Of a stretch of 35,792 nt of DNA, positions 7,742-16,220 are shown piece by piece (positions within the stretch are counted from its first letter, which is position 1; every line of letters starts with the position of its first letter). A program made the translations under genes and the position numbers. The DNA is from Bryobacter sp. (GTDB taxonomy: Bacteria > Acidobacteriota > Terriglobia > Bryobacterales > Bryobacteraceae), in the NCBI GenBank assembly GCA_022843625.1, contig JALHNH010000058.1, positions 1 through 35,792 on the forward strand, in the 5' to 3' direction. The notes under the pieces are model-generated. The model was not told the DNA's origin and did not search any database. It saw only the letters and a list, made by a program, of their open reading frames with translations.

Positions 7742-7917
7742 AAAAGGCAGCCGTCGCCAACATGAGATGAGTTCCGCTCGGAGTTCACTAATGCACGCGC
7801 CAAGCTTCTGGAAGCTCAGTCATCCTCAACCCATTTTTTCAGGGGTCTTCAAATTTGCATTTTCCGCTCGTTTCCAGCATCCTCTCGAATGGATCCATTT
7901 TGAGAGAGAATACAAGC

Positions 7918-9138
7918 ATGATCACGACCATCGCGAGAGCAGCACTGTTCATCTGCGCAACGTCAGTCTGGGCGCAGACGAACGTGGGTGCACACAAACC
8001 TGAAGCTTCATTGCCCTTCAAGCTGACTACTACGGCCACATTTGGATTGCCCTGGAGGATTGCCTTTCTGCCGGATGGCAGAATGCTGGTTACGGAGAAG
8101 ATCGGGCCGATCTGGCTGGTGTCTTCCGAAGGGGACAAGATTGCGCCGCTGGGTGGTACACCGCCTGTTTACTGGCAGGGCCAGAACGGCATGCTCGGAA
8201 TCTACGTTTCGCCTAACTATGCGTCTGATCAGAGTGTCTACGTTACCTACATCGAACCCGGTGACTACGGCGGAGGACAGGCTCTGGCTCGGGCCAAGCT
8301 GAACCTGGGCAAGATTCCAAGGCTCGAAAATTTTGAAGTGATCTGGCGCCAGATGCCCCGTGGCAAAGGCGGCCAAGCCGGCGGGCAGATTGCGTTTGCG
8401 CCCGATGGCAAGTCATTATTTATGACCGTTGGCGACCGCCAACGGATGACACCGGCACAGGACCCGAATCAGCCTGTGGGCAAGATCCTGCACTTGACGC
8501 TCGACGGCAAACCCGCCGCCGACAATCCCAACTTCGGCAAAACTGGCGCACAAACGGTTGCGTTGATTGATCCGCCGCGTGATACCGAAGTTGCCAAGAC
8601 TGCAAAAGTAGTCAGCAACTATACCTTCCCAGGCCCAAACCAGACGCCAGCTGAAACCTGGGCTTCCGGTTTCCGTGCGCCTTACGGCCTTGCCTTTTCA
8701 CCCAACGGCGAGTTGTGGGAGCTGGAGCATGGCCCCAGCGGCGGGGATGAGTTGAATCTGATCGAGAAGGGCAAGAACTATGGCTGGCCAGTGGTGTCTT
8801 TCGGGAAGAACTATAACGAAGTGCCGATTCCGAGTCATGACTCGCGGCCGGAATTCGCAAAGCCCGTTCTGTACTGGGTTCCCGTGGTTGCACCCGGCAA
8901 TCTGATGTTCTATCGCGGCAAGAAGACCTTCCCGGAGTGGGATGGAAACGGCTTCATCGCCGGACTGGGAAGCATGTCGCTGAACCGGATTCTCTTTGAC
9001 GGCAAGGGCGGTGCCAAAACTGCAGAACGCTGGATCATTGGCAAGCGGATTCGTGATGTAGCGCAGGCTCCAGATGGTTCTTTGTGGCTTCTCGAGGACG
9101 CTAATCCCGGAGCCATGATTCACGTTACACCCAAGTGA
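7918..9138 (+). CDS. PQQ-dependent sugar dehydrogenase-like beta-propeller
   Basis: The product has 406 residues from the ATG at 7918, chosen because it begins a signal peptide ending SVWAQ. The body is the soluble aldose/glucose dehydrogenase propeller: LPWRIAFLPDGRMLVTEKIG (44-63), QIAFAPDGKSLFMTVGDR (157-174), PAQDPNQPVGKILHL (179-193), EHGPSGGDELNLI (270-282) and KNYGWPVVS. Family members oxidise sugars in the periplasm using PQQ. Two normally conserved positions differ. Where family enzymes have H-F-G-G-R, containing the catalytic base, this protein has QAGGQ at 153-157. The usual GHRNPQG is GFRAPYG at 251-257. It may be an inactive or altered-chemistry subfamily. A five-haem cytochrome follows immediately and could accept its electrons. 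Confidence 0.85.
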   Translation: MITTIARAALFICATSVWAQTNVGAHKPEASLPFKLTTTATFGLPWRIAFLPDGRMLVTEKIGPIWLVSSEGDKIAPLGGTPPVYWQGQNGMLGIYVSPNYASDQSVYVTYIEPGDYGGGQALARAKLNLGKIPRLENFEVIWRQMPRGKGGQAGGQIAFAPDGKSLFMTVGDRQRMTPAQDPNQPVGKILHLTLDGKPAADNPNFGKTGAQTVALIDPPRDTEVAKTAKVVSNYTFPGPNQTPAETWASGFRAPYGLAFSPNGELWELEHGPSGGDELNLIEKGKNYGWPVVSFGKNYNEVPIPSHDSRPEFAKPVLYWVPVVAPGNLMFYRGKKTFPEWDGNGFIAGLGSMSLNRILFDGKGGAKTAERWIIGKRIRDVAQAPDGSLWLLEDANPGAMIHVTPK

Positions 9139-9146
9139 CCCTTGCG

Positions 9147-9605
9147 ATGAAAGTGCTGTTTTTTGTGCTCCTGGGAAGCGGCTTGTTCGCAGTAGAGCAG
9201 CCGCTTCCCTACAGTCACAAGACGCATTTAGCGGTGGGGCTGAAGTGCAATTCCTGTCACAAGAATCCAGACCCGGGTGAAGCGATGGGCTTGCCCAAAG
9301 AGAATTTCTGTATGAGCTGTCATTCGGCCATCAAGACTGAGAGCCCTCATATCCAGAAGCTTGCGGCGGCGGCCCGGCAGATGAAAGCGATCCAGTGGGA
9401 GCGCGTGTATAAGCTACCTGAGTTCGTGTATTTCAGCCATCGGGTGCATGTGAAGGCAGGTGCGAGTTGTGAGACCTGCCACGGAGCAGTGCGTGAACGC
9501 GACGTGATCACCAAAGAAGTGGCTCACACGATGAAGGCTTGTATGGCATGTCATACCGAGCGCCAGGCGCGGAATGAATGCACCACCTGTCACGAGGAAA
9601 AGTAA
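9147..9605 (+). CDS. Periplasmic five-haem cytochrome c
   Basis: The product has 152 residues from the ATG at 9147, which starts a signal peptide (MKVLFFVLLGSGLFA). A GTG four codons upstream overlaps the previous stop and is an alternative. Five CxxCH haem c motifs are present: CNSCH, CMSCH, CETCH, CMACH and CTTCH, with scattered extra histidines (YSHKTH, FSHRVH) that could be distal ligands. The spacing resembles cytochrome c7/class III-type proteins. It is only 8 bases beyond the PQQ-type dehydrogenase, so the two are probably one transcript. Haem-protein electron transfer in the periplasm is the supported role; partner specificity is inferred from position. Confidence 0.92.
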   Translation: MKVLFFVLLGSGLFAVEQPLPYSHKTHLAVGLKCNSCHKNPDPGEAMGLPKENFCMSCHSAIKTESPHIQKLAAAARQMKAIQWERVYKLPEFVYFSHRVHVKAGASCETCHGAVRERDVITKEVAHTMKACMACHTERQARNECTTCHEEK

Positions 9606-9650
9606 TTATTGGTGGTGCAATCAGGCGGGAACGGCCTAATGACCGAGGGA

Positions 9651-12389
9651 CTAAAAGGTAAAATGAACGCCCATAAATGCGTTGATTCCGTTCATGTCAA
9701 CACCGGACCCATGAATTCTATAGTTTTTATCTGTCAGGTTCTGGACGCCGAAACTTAGATTCCAGTTTTCGCTGATTGGAAAGCCGCCACGAAGATCGAC
9801 AACAAAGTAGCCTGCGGTGCGGTTGAGCATTGGCACACGGGAAGAATCATTTAGAATCATCACACCATTGATAGCTGTGCCTATAGGAAGCACTCTGTCC
9901 TGAATCTGGCGGAGAGACTCTCCGGTTGGGCTGAAAACAAGAGTGTTGCCGGTTCTGGAGAGATATGGGCTGATTAGGCCGCCATTGAAGAAGGAAGCGA
10001 TATCAGAGCGACGCCGTGATGCACCCATGCGTTCATCATCAATATCTTCGGCGGAGAGCCGGCTCTGCGGGCCAGCGAAGTTGCCAGCCAACTCAAACCA
10101 GAGTCTGCGACCGCTTGGAACATAGCGAAGGCTGGTGAAACCCTGTTGCGGAGAAAGACGCCGAACGGGTCGATTGGGATCGAGCACCCGTCCTGCCAGG
10201 AAGCTATAGGCTCCGTTGAGAGTCCAGCGATTGGTGAGTTGTAGCCGGACGCTTGAATCAAATCCTGAATAGCGGGAGGCCCCGTCATTGCCGATGGTCT
10301 TCATCGAGCGCGGGTCGATAGTGGGTGCCACGCTGACTACACCGGCAGCCTGCTGTGCGGGGGTGGGGGGGACAACCACAACAGGCAAACCAGCCACGCT
10401 GGTGGGGGGCTGTTTGGCATCGAAAAGCAAGGTACGACGAATAATGGGATCGGCGAAATTCGACAGAAACGTTTGTGCTCGCACGGATAGCCTTGAAGTT
10501 CGCCAGGAGAGGCCGAGATCGTAGTTGAGCAGAGTTTCGGGCCGCAGGTTTTGCACCTGACGTTGCGACGGCAAGGAGCCCTCACCGGCGCTATTGCCCA
10601 ACAGAGCCCTGGCGGCAAGTGCGTCAGCTGCGGTTACTTCATAGCCAAGACCGCTCAATCCGACGCTACCGAGGTCACTCACATTCGGTGCTCGAAACCC
10701 GCGCCCGGCGATGGCGTGCAGCATAAGCGATTTTGTAAGTTGATAGCTAAGTGCTGCGTTGAACGTGAAATTGCGGAAGGTCTGCGCACTATCGGCAACT
10801 CCCAAGGATCTACCTTGTGCATCGAGATTGCGGTCTGCACGGGTACTGAAGTCGACGTTGGTCCACCTGCCCCCAAAAACGGCTCGGAGTCTGGATGGGA
10901 GCAATTCAATCGTGTTTTGAACGAAAACAGCTGAGGTGACGTACCTGGAACCGTTGGGGAAAGGAGAACGGACCTGGCGCTCGACACCAGTTGAGGGAAG
11001 GAGATTGAAGCCAGCGGAGCTGACACGCTCGTTATAGATTTCCCCGCCAAATAAGGTTGTATTGCGGCGACCGAGGTGTGTTGTGGCCTGAACCGTAGTG
11101 CCGTAGGCGTCGGCACGGGTTTGATCGCGAGTTATCGTATCGGAGTAATTCAAACCCTGACGAAGATTACCGTCGGCTTGGGAATTAAAGGAGAATCCCG
11201 CAGAGACTGAGTCGAGAAAGCCGACTTGCTGCTGTTCAAATCGTGCGTAGGCAAGCTGGCCATATTGGGGAAGGAAGCCCGCCTGCAACCGACCGAGGCC
11301 GCCGAGTTGATCGCGATAGGATCGTAAACCCAAAATGTCGGAACGCTGGTACAGCATAGTAAGGTTTTGCTTCTGGGTTGGCCGAAGAGCGAGCTTGGTT
11401 TGTGCGCCAAATTGTGAAAAGGCAGAATCCTGTAATCGGTTGCCGATCAGCGTCTGGATTTGATCAGGCTGCATGCCGAAGTAGCGGCGGAAAACGCTGT
11501 GCGAATCCTGGCCACCACCAGCGCGCAGATCGTTTAACCTGCGGCCGGAACCGCTAAAACCCCACCACATTTTTTGGGTGGCAAGGCTAAGCTGGCCATT
11601 TGTGCGACCGGAGGCATCTGCGGAGGCGACCATCAAACCGAGATCGCCACGAAGTTGAAGCCCTGGATCGGAATTAAAGTGGGGGTCAGCACTCAGGACG
11701 GAAAGGGTTCCACCCAGCGAATCGCTGCCGTAAGCAGCACTGCTGGGCCCGAGCAGCACTTCGAGCGAGCCGGCCTGGGCCGGGTCGAGGTAGGAAAGAT
11801 ATTGGTTGGGTCCAGAACGCATCACGCTCGTATTGAAGCGAATGCCATCAAACAGAATCAGGGTTTGATAGCCAGTAAGGCCTCGCAATACCGGGGACAC
11901 GTGGCCATGCGTGGTGGTTTGGACAAGTACTCCAGGAGCGTTTTGAATGGCGGAGCCAAGTGTCGTCAAGGGACGGGATTGCAGATCCTCTTTGGACCGG
12001 ATGCTGACAACATAGGGTGAATTACCAGGATCGTCGACGATGGAACGTGTAGCAGAAACACTTACACCATCTTTCATCGGCTGCAATTCCAGCCGTATAG
12101 AAAGAGGAGCTTCGGATGCGGCAGGGTAGTTGAGAACGAGATCAACAGGGCTAAAGTCGGGGGCGTCTACCCGTAGACGGTAAGAGCCCCTGACCAGATT
12201 TGGTAGTTGAAATAAGCCATCGCTAGCAGAACGCGCATCGGCGATCACACTGGCGCTGGCACTGAAGAGCGTGAGTCGGGCACCTGAAACGGGCGATCCT
12301 GAGGGATCTATCACCGTGCCCCGAATGGGGTCCAAGGCAACAAGGTTTAGGCTGACAAGGAAACCCAGCAACAGAAAGCGCTGATTCAC
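9651..12389 (-). CDS. TonB-dependent receptor with N-terminal carboxypeptidase-regulatory-like domain
   Basis: This 912-residue outer-membrane protein begins at a GTG (12389) with AAGGAG seven bases upstream. After a signal peptide (MNQRFLLLGFLVSLNLVA), residues about 22-105 form a carboxypeptidase-regulatory-like beta domain (IRGTVIDPSGSPVSGARL). The plug domain follows (about 120-235, with SAIQNAPGVLV, ILFDGIRFNTSVMRSG, GPSSAAYGSDSLGG). The remainder is a beta-barrel ending with LTDKNYRIHGSG and a terminal aromatic residue (VHFTF) needed for barrel insertion. Substrate is unknown. It starts 12 bases after the WG-repeat gene and is likely co-transcribed with it. It converges on the cytochrome gene, leaving 45 bases between stops. 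Confidence 0.93.
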   Translation of the reverse strand: MNQRFLLLGFLVSLNLVALDPIRGTVIDPSGSPVSGARLTLFSASASVIADARSASDGLFQLPNLVRGSYRLRVDAPDFSPVDLVLNYPAASEAPLSIRLELQPMKDGVSVSATRSIVDDPGNSPYVVSIRSKEDLQSRPLTTLGSAIQNAPGVLVQTTTHGHVSPVLRGLTGYQTLILFDGIRFNTSVMRSGPNQYLSYLDPAQAGSLEVLLGPSSAAYGSDSLGGTLSVLSADPHFNSDPGLQLRGDLGLMVASADASGRTNGQLSLATQKMWWGFSGSGRRLNDLRAGGGQDSHSVFRRYFGMQPDQIQTLIGNRLQDSAFSQFGAQTKLALRPTQKQNLTMLYQRSDILGLRSYRDQLGGLGRLQAGFLPQYGQLAYARFEQQQVGFLDSVSAGFSFNSQADGNLRQGLNYSDTITRDQTRADAYGTTVQATTHLGRRNTTLFGGEIYNERVSSAGFNLLPSTGVERQVRSPFPNGSRYVTSAVFVQNTIELLPSRLRAVFGGRWTNVDFSTRADRNLDAQGRSLGVADSAQTFRNFTFNAALSYQLTKSLMLHAIAGRGFRAPNVSDLGSVGLSGLGYEVTAADALAARALLGNSAGEGSLPSQRQVQNLRPETLLNYDLGLSWRTSRLSVRAQTFLSNFADPIIRRTLLFDAKQPPTSVAGLPVVVVPPTPAQQAAGVVSVAPTIDPRSMKTIGNDGASRYSGFDSSVRLQLTNRWTLNGAYSFLAGRVLDPNRPVRRLSPQQGFTSLRYVPSGRRLWFELAGNFAGPQSRLSAEDIDDERMGASRRRSDIASFFNGGLISPYLSRTGNTLVFSPTGESLRQIQDRVLPIGTAINGVMILNDSSRVPMLNRTAGYFVVDLRGGFPISENWNLSFGVQNLTDKNYRIHGSGVDMNGINAFMGVHFTF

Positions 12390-12401
12390 GGCGAACTCCT
12401 T

Positions 12402-13409
12402 TTAACGGCTCTTCCAGACAATCTTGCCGGCCGGGTTTACGTAGTATTTGATTGGTTTTTTGGGGTCTTGAAAGGTCTGGACAAAGGCCAGCCCGGAATC
12501 AAATTGAGCGGCATAGTCATAGATGGCGGGAATCACCAATTTCCCCGTTTTGTCGATATAACCGTATTTCTCACCGACGCGAACCATCGCCCTACCGTCG
12601 ATCAAGTCACTTGCGGCCGGGTAAATCGCAGCCACAACGAGCTTGCCTGTTGCATCGATAAAGCCAGTTCTTGTGATTTTGTCATTTCCAACGATGAGCA
12701 CGCGGGCGAGGCCCTCAGAAAAAGACATCACTTCGGCAAAGGTCGGCTCCACAACCACCTTGCCACTGACATTGACAACTCCCCATTTTTCGTTGTCGCC
12801 AAGAAAAGGAGCAAGACCACCGCTAGGGTGCGAAAGGAACTTAAAGCGCGGCTCGAGAACGAAGGCGCCCGACTTATCAATCAAGCCCCACTTGCCGTTG
12901 AGTTTAACCGCGCAGAGGCCATCTGTGAAGGTGAGTGCGTCGTCGAATTTGAGTGGGATTACCATTTGGCCAGTGGTAGAAAGAAAGCCCCACTTCCGGT
13001 TTTCGCGCACGGCCATCAGGCCTTCGCCAACCGAAGAGGCTTTCTCCCAGGCTTTATTGAGAATCAGGGTGCCAGCGCGGTCTACAAAACCCATAATCCC
13101 TGGGCCTGCATAAGCGAGGGCTCCAGGGCCAGAGAAGGGCTCTGCTGTCGTTTGCTGGAGTTTGGCCGGAATGGCGACCTTACCCTTGACATCGAGGTAG
13201 CCCCACTTGTCACCTTGGCGAAAACCGCCAAGACCCTCGGCAAATGCTGAAGTTTGATCGTATTTTGGCTCTACTACTATCTTGCCTTGAATGTCGATAA
13301 AACCCCATTTGCCTTGGATTTCGATGGGAAAGAGGGCTTCATGGGGGCTGATGCGCTGGTCAGCAATCAGACCAGCAACTGAGAGCAGGAAAGCAATTTT
13401 TAGTTTCAT
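12402..13409 (-). CDS. Secreted WG-repeat protein
   Basis: The product has 335 residues with a signal peptide (MKLKIAFLLSVAGLIA) and about nine WG repeats covering nearly all of the rest. Examples are KWGFIDIQGKIVVEPKYD, KWGYLDVKGKVAIPAK, KWGFLSTTGQMVIPLKFD, KWGLIDKSGAFVLEPRF and KYGYIDKTGKLVIPAIYD. One repeat has lost its tryptophan (IMGFVDRAGT). WG repeats form beta-rich, probably protein-binding surfaces; no catalytic residues are evident. It lies directly upstream of a TonB-dependent receptor on the same strand, so a periplasmic or surface accessory role for that receptor is a reasonable inference. Confidence 0.9.
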   Translation of the reverse strand: MKLKIAFLLSVAGLIADQRISPHEALFPIEIQGKWGFIDIQGKIVVEPKYDQTSAFAEGLGGFRQGDKWGYLDVKGKVAIPAKLQQTTAEPFSGPGALAYAGPGIMGFVDRAGTLILNKAWEKASSVGEGLMAVRENRKWGFLSTTGQMVIPLKFDDALTFTDGLCAVKLNGKWGLIDKSGAFVLEPRFKFLSHPSGGLAPFLGDNEKWGVVNVSGKVVVEPTFAEVMSFSEGLARVLIVGNDKITRTGFIDATGKLVVAAIYPAASDLIDGRAMVRVGEKYGYIDKTGKLVIPAIYDYAAQFDSGLAFVQTFQDPKKPIKYYVNPAGKIVWKSR

Positions 13410-13426
13410 ACCAGTAAAACCGGAAA

Positions 13427-13454
13427 CGGCTGCGAGCTTTACCGCTCGCAGCCG
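13427..13454 (-). terminator. Hairpin after the PEP-CTERM gene, candidate terminator
   Basis: CGGCTGCGAGC (13427-13437) pairs perfectly with GCTCGCAGCCG (13444-13454) around a six-base loop. On the minus strand it lies 12 bases after the PEP-CTERM stop and is followed by TTTCCGGTTTTA, a weak T-rich tract. It probably ends the dockerin/PEP-CTERM transcript or reduces read-through into the WG-repeat gene. Confidence 0.6.
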
Positions 13455-13466
13455 GATTCACGAGAG

Positions 13467-14063
13467 TTAGGAAGCAAGCCTCCGCTTGAAAAGCAGAGCA
13501 CTTACACCGGCAGCTGCGAGCATCCAGGTGGATGGCTCGGGAACGTCCGGCCCACCAGCAACTACATTGATCACACCATTGGTTTGAGTGAGGGCAGTGA
13601 GGGAATATCCAATGCCATCTGCATCTCCAATAGCGTTGAGGCCAAGGTTTACTTCACCCGTGCCAACGGCAGAGGTATTGAAGACAAGGGTCAGCAGGGT
13701 GACCGAGCCAGGCTGAAGCGCAAGAAGTTGAGCCGACAAGAGGTTTGACACCTCAAAGAATCCCTTGTCACCGCCAAGCAGATTTGGATCTGGGAAAAAA
13801 GCAGATCCATCGGACTGAAACGAGTCGGACGGCCCACCTAACTGCGTTCCAAAACTGAAACTATCCAAGCTAAGGATGCTAGACCTCCAGTAAACATCAA
13901 CGTCGAAATCACCGACAGAACCACCGGAAAACTCAATGGTAACGATTGCCTGTGAGCCAAGGGTGACATTCTGAGCGGCTGGGGTGACCGCGATGGTCGC
14001 GGCAGTGAGACCCTGGATCCCAGCGGATAGGGCAAGGGCCAGGAGTAAAATTGTTTTTTTCAT
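13467..14063 (-). CDS. PEP-CTERM protein with cohesin-like domain
   Basis: The product has 198 residues from the ATG at 14063 (MKKTILLLALALSAGIQGLTA signal peptide); an ATG four codons earlier is less likely. The body (about 22-165) reads like a cohesin-type beta-sandwich: IAVTPAAQNVTLGSQAIVTI, then FDVDVYWRSSILSLDSFSFG, and LLTLVFNTSAVGTGEVNL. The C-terminus is a complete PEP-CTERM signal: VPEPSTW, a hydrophobic stretch (MLAAAGVSALLF) and a basic end (KRRLAS). In the family this is recognised by exosortase, which processes proteins for surface or matrix export; no exosortase gene lies in this window. The gene immediately upstream encodes a dockerin-tailed protein, so this may be its surface anchor. 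Confidence 0.88.
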   Translation of the reverse strand: MKKTILLLALALSAGIQGLTAATIAVTPAAQNVTLGSQAIVTIEFSGGSVGDFDVDVYWRSSILSLDSFSFGTQLGGPSDSFQSDGSAFFPDPNLLGGDKGFFEVSNLLSAQLLALQPGSVTLLTLVFNTSAVGTGEVNLGLNAIGDADGIGYSLTALTQTNGVINVVAGGPDVPEPSTWMLAAAGVSALLFKRRLAS

Positions 14064-14094
14064 AAATAGACTCATTTCCTAATTACTTGGCCAA

Positions 14095-15894
14095 TTAATT
14101 TGCGCAGCTCGCGTTGGTGCATTTGAGGACGCACTGGCGGGAGTCGTTTACGTTGATGATTCCGTTAGCATCGGCATCACGCGCATCACACGCACCGGAT
14201 GAGGGGGTGTTTCTGGCGGAATTGATTGCGTTGATATCGAGCAGAGACACTTTGCCGTCACCGTTGACGTCGCATTTGCCCCCGATGGTAAGATCGCTCA
14301 GTACAGGGGTGGTAGTGGTGGTTGACAAGGTTGCTCGTACTTCGATGAATTCTCCCTGAACACAGCCGCTGCCCCCGTTGGGCACGGCGGCAAAGACAGC
14401 CGAGTCCAGACCAATTTGAGTGGCGGCAGTACGGGCCTCGACGAGAAGCGTCGAGCCGACCGGAACATTGCCCTGGGGCTCTGAGTTCCAGCTCATCTTC
14501 CACGCATTATTCGCGATACCAGCGGTTTGGGTCACAGTGAAGCGGCCCTGCGGCTGGGAAGTGAAGCGGCCGATGCCGCTTGCGTCGGAGTAGGTGTAGG
14601 CAGCGGCACCAACAGGAAAGACACCCATGAACGCACCAGTGGTTCCGTTGTACTTGGCAATCCTGCCGGGAGATAGGCCCGGGCCGGAGATGAGCCAAGC
14701 GTTCTGATCTGCGTCAACCACGACTCCATAGCCTTCGCCTGCGGCAAACCCGGGCTGCACGCCAGCCTGCCAAAGTACTGCGCCGGAGGTGGCGAACTTC
14801 ACGATCCCATTGGTGTGGCCGACATAAATGTTACCGCTGCCATCAGTTCCAACGCCTCTGCCTGAATACCGGGCACCAACCGCTGCAGGGCGCGTAACAA
14901 CGTTTGTTTGCGTATTGTGATCCTGGTAGCTTAGTCCATTAAGATCTGCGGTATACACATGGAGAACTCCGGCTTGCTGGCCGAGGGCAATTCCATAATT
15001 GCTCGCAGGCTGGGCGAAAGTGGTGTGGTTAGCCAGCGTGCCCGGGGTAGCGGTGTTGAACTTCAACAAGTTATTAGATAACGAAGCGCCCCAGAGAAAT
15101 TTGTTGGCGTCGATTGCCGAGCCGTAGGGGGTGTGACCTCCGGGTAGGGCGTACGGCCCGCCGAGAATAGCACCGGTGGTTCCATCCAGCTTGTAATAGT
15201 TTTGCTGGTTATACTGACCTACCCAGATGTTGCCGTCTGGATCGATTGAAAGAGATCGCCCTAATCCGTTATTGGCAGCTGCTGGAAGTTGCCTAAACCA
15301 GGCAATGCGTTCATCCTGAATCTCGGCAACATCAACGGTGCCATTACCGTTGGTATCGAGCAAATTTGGCAACTCCGCAAGAGCATTGATGGTTCCGCTG
15401 TTGTCTAGATCTGTCGAAGTATCGATGGTACTGTTGCCGTTGCGGTCAATTCCACCTGCGGCCAGGATCTTCATGATTGAAGGAGGGCGGCCGTCGAAGT
15501 GGCGGTTGGCGATATACACGTTACCGTCGGAATCCACCGCTGTGCGCGAAGGTGCAGCCCCTGAATAGGCACCGTGGTTAGGCGGAGGAAATACAGCCCC
15601 GCCATTGAAAAACGTCCTGTATCTTGCCAATTCCTTTCCCGTAGTTGTGTCAATTTTTGAGACGGTATCTTCGCCGGCATTCGCGATCCACATCAGGTTA
15701 AAGGTGGAGGTAACAGTGGCAATCTGTAGTTGGTCGGCCGGGGTTGTCTGCAGATTAAAAGTCGAGCCGAGGGCAAAATCGGCGTTGGTTGTGTATTTCT
15801 TTGAAGCGGCATTGACTTGCGCGTTGAGTGGAATTACTGCGAATAAAGCTGCAGCAATTGATAGATATTGGTGACTTAGTGTCGATTTCAGCAT
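14095..15894 (-). CDS. Secreted beta-propeller with EF-hand-like loops and C-terminal dockerin
   Basis: The product has 599 residues from the ATG at 15894, which has AGAGGA five bases upstream and starts a signal peptide (cleavage near LNAQ). Most of the protein is a repeat beta-propeller of NHL/Vgb type: MWIANAGEDTVSKID, GNVYIANRHFDG, IDPDGNIWVGQYNQ, DGSGNIYVGHTNGIV, VDADQNAWLISG. An insert near residues 145-195 carries calcium-loop-like segments (DRNGNSTIDTSTD, DLDNSGTIN, DTNGNGTVDVAEI). The last 60 residues are dockerin-like: CDVNGDGKVSLLDINAI and DADANGIINVNDSR, with several flanking cysteines. A cohesin-like PEP-CTERM protein is encoded 31 bases downstream. No catalytic residues are visible; binding or adhesion is the likeliest role. 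Confidence 0.85.
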   Translation of the reverse strand: MLKSTLSHQYLSIAAALFAVIPLNAQVNAASKKYTTNADFALGSTFNLQTTPADQLQIATVTSTFNLMWIANAGEDTVSKIDTTTGKELARYRTFFNGGAVFPPPNHGAYSGAAPSRTAVDSDGNVYIANRHFDGRPPSIMKILAAGGIDRNGNSTIDTSTDLDNSGTINALAELPNLLDTNGNGTVDVAEIQDERIAWFRQLPAAANNGLGRSLSIDPDGNIWVGQYNQQNYYKLDGTTGAILGGPYALPGGHTPYGSAIDANKFLWGASLSNNLLKFNTATPGTLANHTTFAQPASNYGIALGQQAGVLHVYTADLNGLSYQDHNTQTNVVTRPAAVGARYSGRGVGTDGSGNIYVGHTNGIVKFATSGAVLWQAGVQPGFAAGEGYGVVVDADQNAWLISGPGLSPGRIAKYNGTTGAFMGVFPVGAAAYTYSDASGIGRFTSQPQGRFTVTQTAGIANNAWKMSWNSEPQGNVPVGSTLLVEARTAATQIGLDSAVFAAVPNGGSGCVQGEFIEVRATLSTTTTTPVLSDLTIGGKCDVNGDGKVSLLDINAINSARNTPSSGACDARDADANGIINVNDSRQCVLKCTNASCAN

Positions 15895-16007
15895 TGGATC
15901 CTCTTCCAAGCTTCACTAAACGAATGGGAAAAGCAGGGACAATTGCTTTTGGCAGAGTGAGCTTTGGGCTAACTGTAGCACCTATAAAGAATAGTAGACA
16001 GTCCTGC

Positions 16008-16047
16008 AAGTACGGCAAAAGTACAGCAAAGTACTAAACTAAAGTAC
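16008..16047. promoter_or_regulatory. Four AAGTAC repeats upstream of the dockerin gene
   Basis: AAGTAC occurs at 16008-16013, 16019-16024, 16029-16034 and 16042-16047. Start-to-start distances are 11, 10 and 13 bases, close to one DNA turn. The last two copies extend to the palindrome AGTACT and share AAAGTACTAA. They lie 114-153 bases upstream of the dockerin-propeller start. A candidate minus-strand promoter (TTGCAG, then TTATAG after 16 bases) is adjacent, closer to the gene. This pattern suggests cooperative binding of a regulator; the regulator is unknown. Confidence 0.4.
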
Positions 16048-16220
16048 TAATCAATGTTGTTGAATTTCTACTTTGCTTGAGGACCCTTCCCCACGAAGAC
16101 TCAAGGCGAGTAGTAAGGTTCGTTTGGACTCCAATTAGCTACAGTCTGTTAAATTATTTTTTCTTCGATTTGCCTGTGGGCCCGCATGAGGTGGGATGCC
16201 ACGAGAAAAACGAGGGGCTT

